This document shows positions 1 to 12,000 of a stretch of 64,000 nucleotides of DNA, piece after piece (the first letter of the stretch is position 1; each line of letters begins with the position of its first letter). Under the pieces are notes generated by a model. That model had not been told where the DNA came from. It worked only from the letters and a program-made list of their open reading frames with translations, and ran no database searches. A program made the translations under genes and the position numbers. Source of the stretch: Watersipora subatra (lineage: Eukaryota; Bryozoa; Gymnolaemata; Cheilostomatida; Watersiporidae); assembly GCF_963576615.1 (NCBI RefSeq), contig NC_088712.1, forward strand, positions 29,107,870 to 29,171,869. The letters are read 5' to 3'.

Positions 1-342
1 TGACCGATATGTTGAAGGCTCTGTTATAACCGTTGCTGGCCACACCGTAAAACAAAACCCTGCCCAAATATAAAACCAGTGAAACAACATCAAGTATGTT
101 TAAGAATGAGACCGAAGCACATGTCTATATATATGCAGGTTAAAAATTTTGTGATGGTTATTATTTCTTGCATAGTAAGAGTCTTAGTGAAGCCAGTAAT
201 TGTAGGTAATGAGCAGGCTCCCTGGTTGACAGTCTATGCTACTTATTTCATGCCAGCAGCACATTTAACAGCATAGATACATCAGCAATTATATAGAATC
301 AAATATAGAGCCTATAGCAGCATATATATACAGCAGCATCTA

Positions 343-721
343 TCCATATATATATTTCTCAAAGTCCGTCTGTTGGAAATCCGTCTATAGCTATTATTAG
401 ACTAGCTGAGCTAGACAACAATGCATACTCCAAGTCACGGCTTACCATCATTGGATGCCTAACCTTATTAACTAGATTAGTGGAGTTTTCCATTGGCAAT
501 ATGCCAGGCCACTAGCGCGAAAGGTGCAGTTGTTTGACAAAGTTTTAAAACCTTCACTGTTGTTTTTATTTTTTTTTAAATTTATTTCAACTACGTGACA
601 CACTTCTCTCATGATATGTACTTTGAAAGTTATAATGGCAAATGTTGTTATATGTTAAATACAAATCAATTTTCTGTTTCAAGACTTCTATTTCACAGAC
701 AACGCCGGGTGGCACAGCTAG
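343..721 (+). mobile_element. Non-autonomous Helitron relic
   Basis: The 3' end reads CGCCGGGTGGCACAGCTAG followed by T, the Helitron signature (CTAG end, GC-rich hairpin remnant just upstream, T as the next host base). The 5' end is placed at TC after A342, before an AT-rich start. The body shares a 'TTTTCCATTGGCAATRTGCCAGGC' type segment with the element ending at 9235. No Rep or helicase coding sequence is visible. The 5' boundary is less certain than the 3' boundary. Confidence 0.5.
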
Positions 722-789
722 TTTGTTTATGTATATAAATCTCAGTGTTTGTTGGTCTTTTTGCTGTCATACCTGTGTCCAGTTATAGC

Positions 790-1107
790 GATTAATATCT
801 AGCAACAAAGAATCCATATTGCAGAGGGTTTGATCTCGGAACTTCCTGTTCATTAGGCGACAAGCTTACCCTCTATGCTACACAGGATACAATGGATTCA
901 CTGGGCAGATAGTCATTATCCAGGGTTAAAATACGCATAACAACACTGTGTTATGCGAAACGTCACTAAAGCTTGCTCTCACTGCTCTTATTAGTAAGCT
1001 TAGCATATGTATACTAGCTTACTCAAATTAACTAATGGCAACTACATTACCTGCCATCATTTATAAGCTGTTTTTCATTACCCAGTCAACACCGGGAATT
1101 CACCTAG
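790..1107 (+). mobile_element. Composite repeat: tRNA-like segment plus Helitron 3' end
   Basis: The 3' end (about 1079-1107) has CCCAGTCAACACCGGG, a short hairpin, then CACCTAG followed by T, as in Helitrons. Upstream, bases 818-890 read on the minus strand look like a tRNA head: an A-box-like TAGCATAGAGGGTAAGC and a B-box-like GAGATCAAACC. The same order (minus-strand tRNA-like block, then a Helitron 3' end) recurs at 8870-9235, so this is probably one composite repeat family. The left boundary is not defined. Confidence 0.4.
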
Positions 1108-2274
1108 TGACAGTAAATATATAGAAGTAGATAAAATTGTAGATGCGTTTTCCTTTATTTGGAGTTTGGATTGTATTTGTAGTTGCGCGGCTTAAACTCT
1201 CTGAAATTGGTATCTGAATTGATCAATTGATCTGAAATTGACATTTCTTTTATAACAATGAACTTTTGTTTTGCAGTTTCTTTTCACCCCGAATCATTTG
1301 TAGTTGTCCTCTTATAATATAATTGTATTATGAAACAGCTGAATTTGAGCATGGCTCACCTCAAATATACACTTTTATCATGCATATAATTGTTATCTTA
1401 AATATTAAAATTAAATGGAATTGCTTTATTACATATACTTCACATTAAAATAGTATAATTTCATAGACTTAAATAAAGACATTCATATAATTCTTTATGT
1501 ACATTGTACAGCATAATCATATAACTAGTCGGCCATGGCCATCAATATATGATACAAACAACAGTGCAGTATATAAAATAGATAAGATGATATGTAACCT
1601 TCAATAACAATTAAATAACTAGTAGATTGTCAGTGAAATGGATAAACAAAAAGGACCTGTGAGTATGAACAGATCACAGCTCAAAAAGCGGTTGATCGTA
1701 AATACGAATATGTGCATATATTCTGTGTGTATGCAATACAACATATAATATAGTAAAACATACTCAGAAGTACAAATAGCAAGTATAAATCCTAGCCATC
1801 TGGTTGATTCCACCCTTCAGTTAGTTGATGAGAGGGTTAAAGAATTTAACATGGCGACAAGTTCCTGTAAATCAAAATACAGAAACTATGATTGCTAAAA
1901 TAATTAAACGATACGTGTCGAAGCAGAGAGCGAATATAAAAATAAGGAAAAAGCAGAAAGACAACTCCACAGACTGAGGCAGAGGAAAGCATGAAAATAA
2001 AAAGATGCCACGAAAAACATTCCAACAATGAGACATTATGTGATTGTTTGATTATTACACATACAGGTAACTACTATGATATGCACCTGCTGACCAGTGT
2101 CATTTTCATCAGAATGGTAATTTGTGTTGGAGCAAAAATCTGTTTAGTTAATTTGTTTGTCGAATACGTCTGGCCAGAGACACTACTTTCTGTATTACAA
2201 GGTATTAAAACCTTAGTTAAGCGGCTTACGTATTTCACCGTGTTCGGCAGAAAGAATCTAGCGTTCAGATGTAT
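1108..2274. other. Unannotated AT-rich stretch
   Basis: No gene or recognisable repeat is seen here. If the last short coding exon and 3' UTR of the AFMID gene are inside the window, they should lie on the minus strand somewhere below 2909. I could not identify them with confidence. Confidence 0.4.
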
Positions 2275-2400
2275 GTTTTCAGATAGGAGGTAGACAACTT
2301 TCAGATGGTAGGAAGGTAGTCACCTCTCCAATTGGAGGGAGGTAGACAACTCTCAGTTATGAGGGAGGTAGACAACTCACAGATAGAAGAGAGGCAGAAA
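2275..2400 (+). repeat. Short imperfect minisatellite (GGAGGTAGACAACTCTCAG)
   Basis: About five imperfect copies of a 'ggaggtagacaactctcag' motif, spaced irregularly and diverged. No coding signal is seen. Confidence 0.6.
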
Positions 2401-2908
2401 AAAAACTCTCAGAAAAAAGTTTCAATTTGTAATCTTTCATCAAATACTACATAGTCTGCACTGGTTTGTCAGCTAAGCGCATGTGCGTCAAAAATCATGC
2501 AATCTATATGCGAGAAGAAAATGAAAATACATGCAGTCATCAAATACCAGGGTTGAAAGTCTGAAAGAAACAACCACCTGGCTAGGCCCAGACTTGGATA
2601 TTGTACCCCAAATCACCTGGTTGGTCAATTTGAAATACATCCCCTAAACACTGGGAGTTCCCTATGGGGCGCTCAAAATCCACGCCCCCCATTGAACAGT
2701 GTGAAGAAAGGTATGAGAAACATGGGCCTTTTCACTGGCTTGACTGTGAAAACCTCCCCTAAAGTAGCAAATTCATTGACAGTGCCCCATAGCTTGAAAA
2801 CTCTTGTAAGACATGATTTTGGGCTGAGTCTAATGGGCCTTTTGGGAGGAGTATCAACCCTGGGTATAACGGTATGAGTGTAACACTGATTAGAAGACTA
2901 TACCTTAC

Positions 2909-3037
2909 CGTAGCCAAGGAATCGGATGGGTTCTGAGCATCGGTGTAAGATGTGAAATGATCTTTTTCAGGACAGACGAAAAGAATGCTCGTCATCCCCA
3001 ATTTCTCAAGAAGCTGCCAATATACATCATATACTAT
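2909..3037 (-). CDS. AFMID: AFMID exon 8 (catalytic His region)
   Basis: It runs from GACATTCAG|ATAGTATATG to GCTACG|GTAAGG, 43 whole codons. It encodes YWQLLEKLGM, FVCPEKDHFTSY and TDAQNP. KDHF aligns with the DHF motif carrying the triad histidine. The donor implies a further short terminal exon at lower coordinates. Confidence 0.85.
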
Positions 3038-6000
3038 CTGAATGTCCGGCATGGCATTGTATGGGTAATAAAAAGCAGTTTATACATAGTGACAGGTAAT
3101 GTAGTTGCCATTGGTTAAGTTGAATGATTAGCCAATGGCAAAACTAGCAAATTGGCTAATTTGTGTAACTTAGGCTAGTAACATAACTAAATTTTAATTA
3201 TAATAAAAGCTGTGAAGCCAGCTGGTAATCATCGTTAGTGCAAGCACACTAGGTGATGTTGTCATGTGAGTCATGAGAAGCGCGGAGATATCGTTGGCGT
3301 GTGCCTTGGGCAATTCACTGGCGAGCAATAACGCGGACAAACTCACAAACAGACAATAAACTTTGTATCACCTGTTTCTTTGTTAATAAATTTAAGTAAA
3401 TATGGTGCCCTCTAGACAATGCCGTAAACAACTTCTGCTTTTGTTATTAGGCCTATCTCACAGTCACAAGCTAAACACTACAAGAAGATATGAAGAAAAA
3501 AATAATTCTTGTACTTTTAATGATAATAATTAGCGAACTTTTTACAAAATTTATTTTATAGTAGTTATTAATTTTTAATATAATAAATATGTATCATTCT
3601 CAAAATAGTCAAATTTCGCAACCATTGACTTGCAAATGTCGGTTTTCAATTGTGTTCTTTGTAATTCTTGTGTGTTGTGTCGTACATGACTGGTTGTGCT
3701 CCCATTACATCTATGAACACTTCAGCGTTAGTTTTAATCGTAACAAAATAGCAAAATGTTGAATGTTGGTAAACATTGACGCAAAAATAGGAGCCAGAGC
3801 AAAGCATTCAGAGAAAACCAACCAGCCAAAATGCACCCCACACGTGATAAAGTCCTGATAGGGAAAGTCTAGTGTTATTGCTCAGCATCAACTTGCTGGG
3901 CGATATCGCGCTACATATCGCCTTATGTGTGCCTACATCGCCTTTACAAGTGATGTCACATACTACACAACGTCAGTATGTGTAATTTACTTGATGTAAT
4001 AAATATGACAATAATTATTCCATTGTACAGCAATCCAGCTGATTGGCCTAGTGGTTAAAACGTCTGCTTGCAAACCTGGAAGATGTAAGTTCAAATCTAG
4101 TGCGAAGAGAACTTTTCATTCCTTAGACCTAATTGCTATAACTAGACAACAAACACTGCTATATATATGTGTATGTATATGTATATATATGTATATATGT
4201 GTATATGTATGTATGTATATAGAGATGGTATACCTATCCCTAACATATAGCTAGTATATAGAGCTGGTACCTCTATCCCTGGCTTATTGGCTACATATTA
4301 TAACCACACATTTTTCTTTTTCTAATGAAGGAAATAGGATAGATTTTTGAATTTCTATTGGCAGCCATAAAAATGAAATATAAAATAAAAATAAGAATAT
4401 GAATAAAAAATATAATAAAAATATGAAATAAAATGTTTGGCGATGACCAGAAAACAAGAGAACCTTGTGCAGATTAATGGACTCATTCCTGAACGAAGGA
4501 CTCTCCACTTGGCCATAAGCTATGAGAATGCTTGGAGGGTGAAGGAAGAGGATTGGATCAACCGGTAACCTGTAGAGGGGACTCACTCTCTGCGCACTCA
4601 ATCTGTAGGAGACACAGAGTAGTGACTTTAGTCATTATCTGATTTGCCTACAATAAGGCGTAAGGACTTCCTTCGAAACACTCACTGTTCCATGTAGAGT
4701 TGGAGGAATATGATAACAGCTTTGTTTTATAACACTTGCTAACTAGCATAAGTTTTCAACCATCTTCTCACCCGCTGATCCAGCAACAGTATAAGAGCTG
4801 ATGGATTCTGGACACTTTTCAGGAGCTACAGGCACCGAGAACAAAACATTAACTCTTCTTCCATTGGATAATCTTCTTTGAATCTAAACCGTTTTGATGC
4901 AATACGGAAACGCCAAACATCATCAGCAAAAAAAGCTGTGAATCTCTTGACCCCGCCAAAATGTAAGCAGATCATTTTAATATAATAATAATAATGAATA
5001 ATGAGACTGGCGGATAGCCAACACACAGCTCTAGTAAAGTCAGATTAATCGCTGCAGAGGCGCTGGTCGTTATGAATGGCTATTCGAACTTGCAAAATTA
5101 TTTATGAAAGTGGAAAAACGCCGTTAGCATTTCAGTAGAATAAACAAAGATGCTACTAATGCATAAGGATGATGCATAAGAATTTGTGAAGAAACATTTT
5201 GGGAATCATACGTTTGGAGCCATTAGTTAGGAAATACAAGACTGAAGGTAGAGCTGATGATAGAAATAGTCTGATGATAGAAATAGCTGGTTAAGTCTAA
5301 TTACAAGTCTAATGAAGTCTAATTACACTTGACTAACTTAGTTTAAATGTTGTTATTATTGCTCATAATACATCTTCACTTTATCAGCGTTTTGATTGCA
5401 ATTACAAAACGGCAATGTCTAGAAACATTTTAAACATCATGTTTGAACTTACATGTAAGTGTAATGTTATCTTTAGCGCAATTGTACATTTTGTATTTTA
5501 GGTTTCTTTTTGTTTATGTCGATATTTAATGGTACTTGATAATTGTGATGACCCGGGCTAAAGTGCTAAACAATCTTTAACCAGCCAATAGATAAGTTTG
5601 ACCAGCCTTTAAACTGTGCGCCTGTTATTATTATTATTATTACCTGCTGTTATTTAAGATACGTTCAGTATTCATCATAAATAGCTACTTGCAGACAAAT
5701 CCATTCAAACCACGATTACCATGAAAACACAGTTTAGCATTTGTACTTCTTTAGCAAGTCACACCGAAAAATATTTTTGAGTTACTTTGAAAAGTTTTCT
5801 GGTGCAATCTGAACCCATTACAATAGAGGTTTATTACAAATGCACTTTGTTTCAAAACTGTTGAACAGATAAAAATACAAACACGTGATGTCAATGAGAG
5901 ACTCAGTAGTGTTTTATGACTTACTTACTGAGAATAGCGATGAGTTTCAAATGGCAACTCAGTGAGCATCATAGAGACAGGAAGTGGTACAAGTATAATG

Positions 6001-9000
6001 AAAACATGACAGAAAGTTACATAATGTTATAAGAAGTTATATAATGAACAAATGTCAGGAAGTGATATAAAATAATGAAAACATAAAAAGTGGCATATTA
6101 TAATGAAGATATGATAAAAATGGATTTATCAGACAACTGAGACTGAAAGGACAAACACGAAAAAATGGAGAAGCAAATAAAGCGAGAAGCACAGAACGTA
6201 TAAATGAGACAGAGTAACACATCAATTAATATATGACAAGAAGTGTTTCTATAGGAAGAGGTATGCTGCAAATACAAATCAGGATGTATTATGCTGCAGA
6301 TATGACAGGAAGTGACAAGAAGCAGTGTGGATATATGACAGAAAGTGACAATAAGCACTGTGGATATATGACAGGAAGTGACAAGAACCACTACAGATAT
6401 TTGACAGGAAGTGACAAAAACCACTACAGATATATGACAAAAACTGATATCAAGCAATATAAACATAAGTGTGTAACTTACGAATCTCCTAAAGCCAGCT
6501 TTGGTATATTAATTGAAGTCTTCAGTAGGTTGGTTACATCAAATACACCCGACAAGAGAGCCATTCCTGTAACACAAACCCCAACCGTAGATGGAACCCA
6601 AAAGTAGAATTAAGGTTGTTAAAATGGGTGTGCGCATGAAACAACAAAACAAGGTACAACAAAAACAAAGTGTAAACTCTGAACTTTAACTCGCCCAGGT
6701 TTTAATATATGGGTCAAGTTAAATGCCACTTACCTTTGATCAGCTGCCTAGCCTTAGGATTGAGTCTGTTGTCTATGGCCAACATGACAACAAGATGAGC
6801 TCCTGCACTGTGACCTGATAGCACTATAGAGCTGCCAAAGAGAAAGCAACACATTGATTGCTGTTTTTCATGTTTACTGATAACTGTTAGAGAGTTCCTA
6901 ACATGACATGACACTGATAGATGAATATCAAAGATCCTAACATCACTTGACACTGATAGATGAATATCAAGGATCCTAACATGAATTGACACTGATAGCT
7001 GAATATCAAGGATCCTAACATGACTTGACACTGATAGATGAATATCAAGGATCCTAACATGACTTGACACTGATAGCTGAATATCAAGGATCCTAACATG
7101 ACTTGACACTGATAGATGAATATCAAGGATCCTAACATGACTTGACACTGATAGATGAATATCAAAGATCCTAACATCACTTGACACTGATAGATGAATA
7201 TCAAGGATCCTAACATGAATTGACACTGATAGCTGAATATCAAGGATCCTAACATGACTTGACACTGATAGATGAATATCAAGGATCCTAACATGACTTG
7301 ACACTGATAGCTGAATATCAAGGATCCTAACATGACTTGACACTGATAGATGAATATCAAGGATCCTAATATGACTTGACACTGATAGATGAATATCAAG
7401 GATCATAACATGACTTGACACTGATAGCTGAATATCAAGGATCCTAACATGAATTGACACTGATAGCTGAATAGCAAAGAATCTAAAAGGACTTGATAAA
7501 CATCAAAGGATCAAAACTCTTAGACTTAGAAAAAAATACAGTCAATAGTTATACACGTATTTGATGTTTGACAGAGCCAAGCGGTGTGATGTGCAGATGA
7601 AATCACCTACCAAGATATTTGGATTCTATCATAGAATTAAAAAATTACCAAACCATGCAGCATCACATGACCATCAAAGTTATTCACAACTCTGAAAACT
7701 TATCAAATTCAACAATTTAACCAAACAATCCCTGACTGTTCTGTCCGTGATTGTGATGCCACAGCATCACCATACGAATAGTTTGCACTCTCAACACGAA
7801 TTGTACATGTAACTGCAGACACAAACCACTTTACACACACATGGAGAGCGTGAATATTAAATCAAAGCAGTCAATCTGCATTTCTGATGTACCTCTTTCA
7901 TAGCTGCATTGCATTCATGTAGTAAAATTTAGTGTTCTGTTTGGATTAGATAACTGAGTGTTCAAATTTAACATTGGATATTTTAATATGAACACCAATG
8001 CGTAAGTCTGAGTGTATTAATGTAACAAAAACCCAAAAACAATAACTAACAACATTATAAAAAATATCTTTGTAACAAATTGTCCAAAAATTTCAACCTG
8101 TTAATAATTAACTTAATTTTACTATTTGTATCAAACCACTGACCGATCAAGTTATTGTTTAAACCTCGATAGCGCGCCTCGTGAACTAAGACCTAGTTCA
8201 GTGACCTTCGAGTGACCTTCGCTGAGTCTTAGGAGTTCAGCTTAGCAAACCTGAACAAGTAAAATCTTTACTTTCAACTGTGAGAAAAGCCGCTGCGGTG
8301 CATTTTAACAGTTGCTTTCAGATGATGACCCTGTGCTGATCTTTCAGATGGAGACCCTAGTGCTGCTCCACAATGCTGCCAACTAGTGCTGTTCTGCAAT
8401 GCTGCCAAATAGTGCTGCTCCGCAATGCTGCCAACTAGAATAAGCAGAAATGCTTGCAGACTATTAAGGAACATATTGGTACTGGAACCAACACTGGCTG
8501 TGGTACTGAGACATGATTGTAACTAGTAAAATCATAAAACTATGAGACTGAATAGAGTGCGCTGTGTACAGCTATATGACTGACAACTGGTTGAGTTGAA
8601 ACAACTTCTGCTATGGCGAAGGATGCATCAAACCCTGTAGTCGCTGGAGTGTGAAGGAACTGTTTTAAATGAAGAAATATTGAAAATAAAACAGAAATTT
8701 ATTTCACGACATTCTTACTATTTTCAAATGGCAAACGTTTTATTTAAAGGGTCGCTATCGGCAAATTTTCAAAGATTTTATTACAAAGTATAGATATTTT
8801 TCCATCATTTGAGATTTCACTTGTTGTTTTAGGTGATCTGACTGTCAGGAAGAACTTTGATTTCTCAAAGTTAGTGTATATGTATGTGTGTGTGTCCCTT
8901 CAGCTATGGCTATTAAAACTTTGGAACAAAGAATTCGTACCGGAAAAGATTTGATCTCGGACCCTCCCATTCACCAGTCCAATGCCGTACCGATTCAGCC

Positions 9001-12000
9001 ACAGAGATTGAAAGACTCGCTAGGCCATATAGGTATGTCGCTATATGGGAGGAAATACCATGAAGCAAAGTCATTGCGTACTGTCATTAGAAGTCCTAGC
9101 TATTATTAGTAAGCTTACTGAAATTTTCCATTGGCAATGTGCCAGGCTAATAGCAAATGGCAGACAACTTCCATGACTTCTCATTGTTTATAAGCTGACT
9201 TTTAATACCCGGGCAACGCCGGAAAGCACAGCTAGTAAGTGATAAAGATGCGGTCTCACTAGCATCGGATGCTTATATGTTTGCCAAGCATTTAGAGAAA
9301 AACAATGGGACAAACTTTAACCAGCCTATCGTTAAATCATTTGAAACATCTATAGAAATGTATCTGAAGCTATATTTGAAATTTTATTGGAATAATGACC
9401 AAGGTTGATTTTAGGAGTTACCCCATTTATGAAATGTCGGCTTATTGGCTATCACAGCTAGCTGATAGTTTAAGTTCTTGTAGAATGCTTATTGAAGCCG
9501 TATATGCGGTAGCATGAGCAAACTGGTAAAATTTTACACACAGAGCAGAGGCATATGAGGAGTTATCTAACCATTTCTCTACAGATTCATCTGCATTTCA
9601 TCTGCCTACACAGTCCACTGACAGATACTAAACAAATACATTTGGGGTTATGTCCTCAATTAATCAAGATAGAATTGTCTGAAATTGAACCAGACACCAG
9701 TCCCTGCTGAAATAACCAAATACCTGATCTGATGGTCTGAAGCGTATTCTGCTAGTTGGTTGACAGCGTCTACAGCTTGCGTAATGATATCATCCAGAGT
9801 CAGCTGCTCTATGTCCAAGTAGCCAATCCCGGCAAAGTAGTGCCCAGCAGCGATGACAGGGTGTGCCAAGTGCATTGAGTTTGCCCTAAAACTAAAATCT
9901 TTCGGATGTAAAACACAAGAAGAACTATAAAGAAGTTATCTCCCCTGTTTGAACAGAACTTTTGTAATGCCATTGTCAGGAAGCTGAGCCCGATTTGTGA
10001 TATGGAGTGAAAGATGCCACTAGCAGAGTTGTGGTCAATCAATAGTATGCAATAATAATTCCATTAAATAATCATTAAATTATTTATTAGCAATTTAATT
10101 TAAAACAAAACTTTAGATTTAAATTCCAAATTTATTGATTAATGCAGTTTTTTGCAAATAACTTAATAATTCAATTATTAACCCATTTTTTCCCAAATGG
10201 TTGACTATTTAATGAGTAATATAGGTTTTCACAATACCTATATGGTGCTACCAGAAGAAATAAATCAATAAATAACATGGCATGGTAAGGTGATGTCATA
10301 AATGCAAAAACAAAGATTTACACAAGACTTGAAACTACTGTTTGGGTATACATCTTATCTCTTTTGACAAAAGATAAAAAGAATAAGCAATATAATTGTT
10401 GAGTACATCTTTAGGTCAGTATAAAATATATGAGTGCGTGTTTAGGTCAGTACAAAATATAATCATCATACTGTGGATATCTGGTACTTGAGAATTGACA
10501 AACTTAGTTGACAAATTAATTTGGTAATTTAATGCTCAATGGAATTCTAACATAAAATAATTTATTAATTCAATTATTAATGCAAGTTTATAAACCAAGG
10601 ATTAATTATTTTAATCATTCATGCAATTTTAAACTACCAATTAATTATTATTTTCATTCAATTGTAATTACTACCATCCCAACACCGTTCGCTAGTAACA
10701 TCTTTATTCAAAACTGACCTTATATGGTCAAGTCTGAATCACAAAGCAGAAGTTAGAAGACTTTGTACGCAAAAGCACGACAATGGTACATTTCAGAAAA
10801 CACAGAGCTCTATAAGTCCAACTTGCCCAATCATGCTATGAGATAGTGCGAAGGGCTAACAGGCTAACCATGTGACACAAGGGCTAACATGTGACACAAG
10901 GGCTAACGTGTGACACAAGGGCTAACATGTGACACAAGGGCTAACATGTGACACAAGAGCGAACATGTGACACAAGGGCTAACATGTGACACAAGGGCTA
11001 ACGTGTGACACAAGGGCTAACATGTGACACAAGGGCTAACATGTGACACAAGAGCGAACATGTGACACAAGGCTAACATGTGACACAAAGCACAACTCAG
11101 GAATGGCAGTGCAAAGTATGGACTCATAATAGGAACAACAGGTTAGGGTTCAATTATTAAAAAAATGACCGATAGTGACAGGAATGACATCCAACGATCG
11201 CTCCCTGCAACTGGACAGGTCTACTTTCCTCCGTCGAGGTTTTTGATACTGGACTCAGACATGTCTAGCTATAATCACAAAGTCAATATTTGTGCTCTTA
11301 AAAAACACATACAGTTTCTGCTAAGCAGACACCATAGTTCATCTTTGAGATGCAGAAATAAATACTATAGTATTTTCAGCGAGGTGAAATGCCTAAAGAA
11401 ATACTGCAAAAAGACAAGGCAAGCACTGATGTGCATACAGTCACACCTCTACCTACGAGCGGCCCCACATTCGAGACAATCAAGATATGAGCAGGATTTC
11501 CAGCAAGTTTTTCCTTGAGATACGAGCTGGTTCTCGACGGCCACCATATGGCCAAATATGTGAGAGTGCGCTTTCGAGAACAGCATCGCTCAATCTTTCT
11601 TCTCAAATCAATTTGAAACAAGTTTTTGAAAGGTTAGCTAAAAGTTATAGCAAAAGCGAGGCAAAAAGTGCCAAACCAGGATATTAAAAAATTAAAGTTT
11701 AGAAAAAGATTACAACTTAGTTTCAAGTGTGTGTTTAGTAAGCTAAACTCATTCAAGTTAAATTCAAAGTTTTTGTAACTTAGAGTCACCAAACTTTGGT
11801 ATACCAGACGTTGCGCTGTCAAGTCTCTCTCAGACCGCCGTTTGCCACTACATCTGTCTCGAAGGTAAAAACCTACAGTAGTGTACATGTATAGGGATGT
11901 TACAGTTTATTGCACAATTTAACAACTAAATAGATATTTGTTAGTTTGTTAGCGTAAGTACTGAATTGCAACAATTAAAAACATGTCTTCCGCTGTAATA

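Noticed and set aside
4035-4112. Functional ordinary tRNA gene (also considered at 15065, 30070, 818-890 and 8945-9020)
   Set aside because: A and B boxes are recognisable, but acceptor and other stems do not pair properly and no terminator follows; SINE heads are more likely.
6714-7460. Long minus-strand open frame encoding a repeated LDIHLSVSSHVRI peptide
   Set aside because: It is a 39-bp minisatellite (a multiple of three), so several frames stay open by chance. Only its last part overlaps a real AFMID exon (6734-6831).
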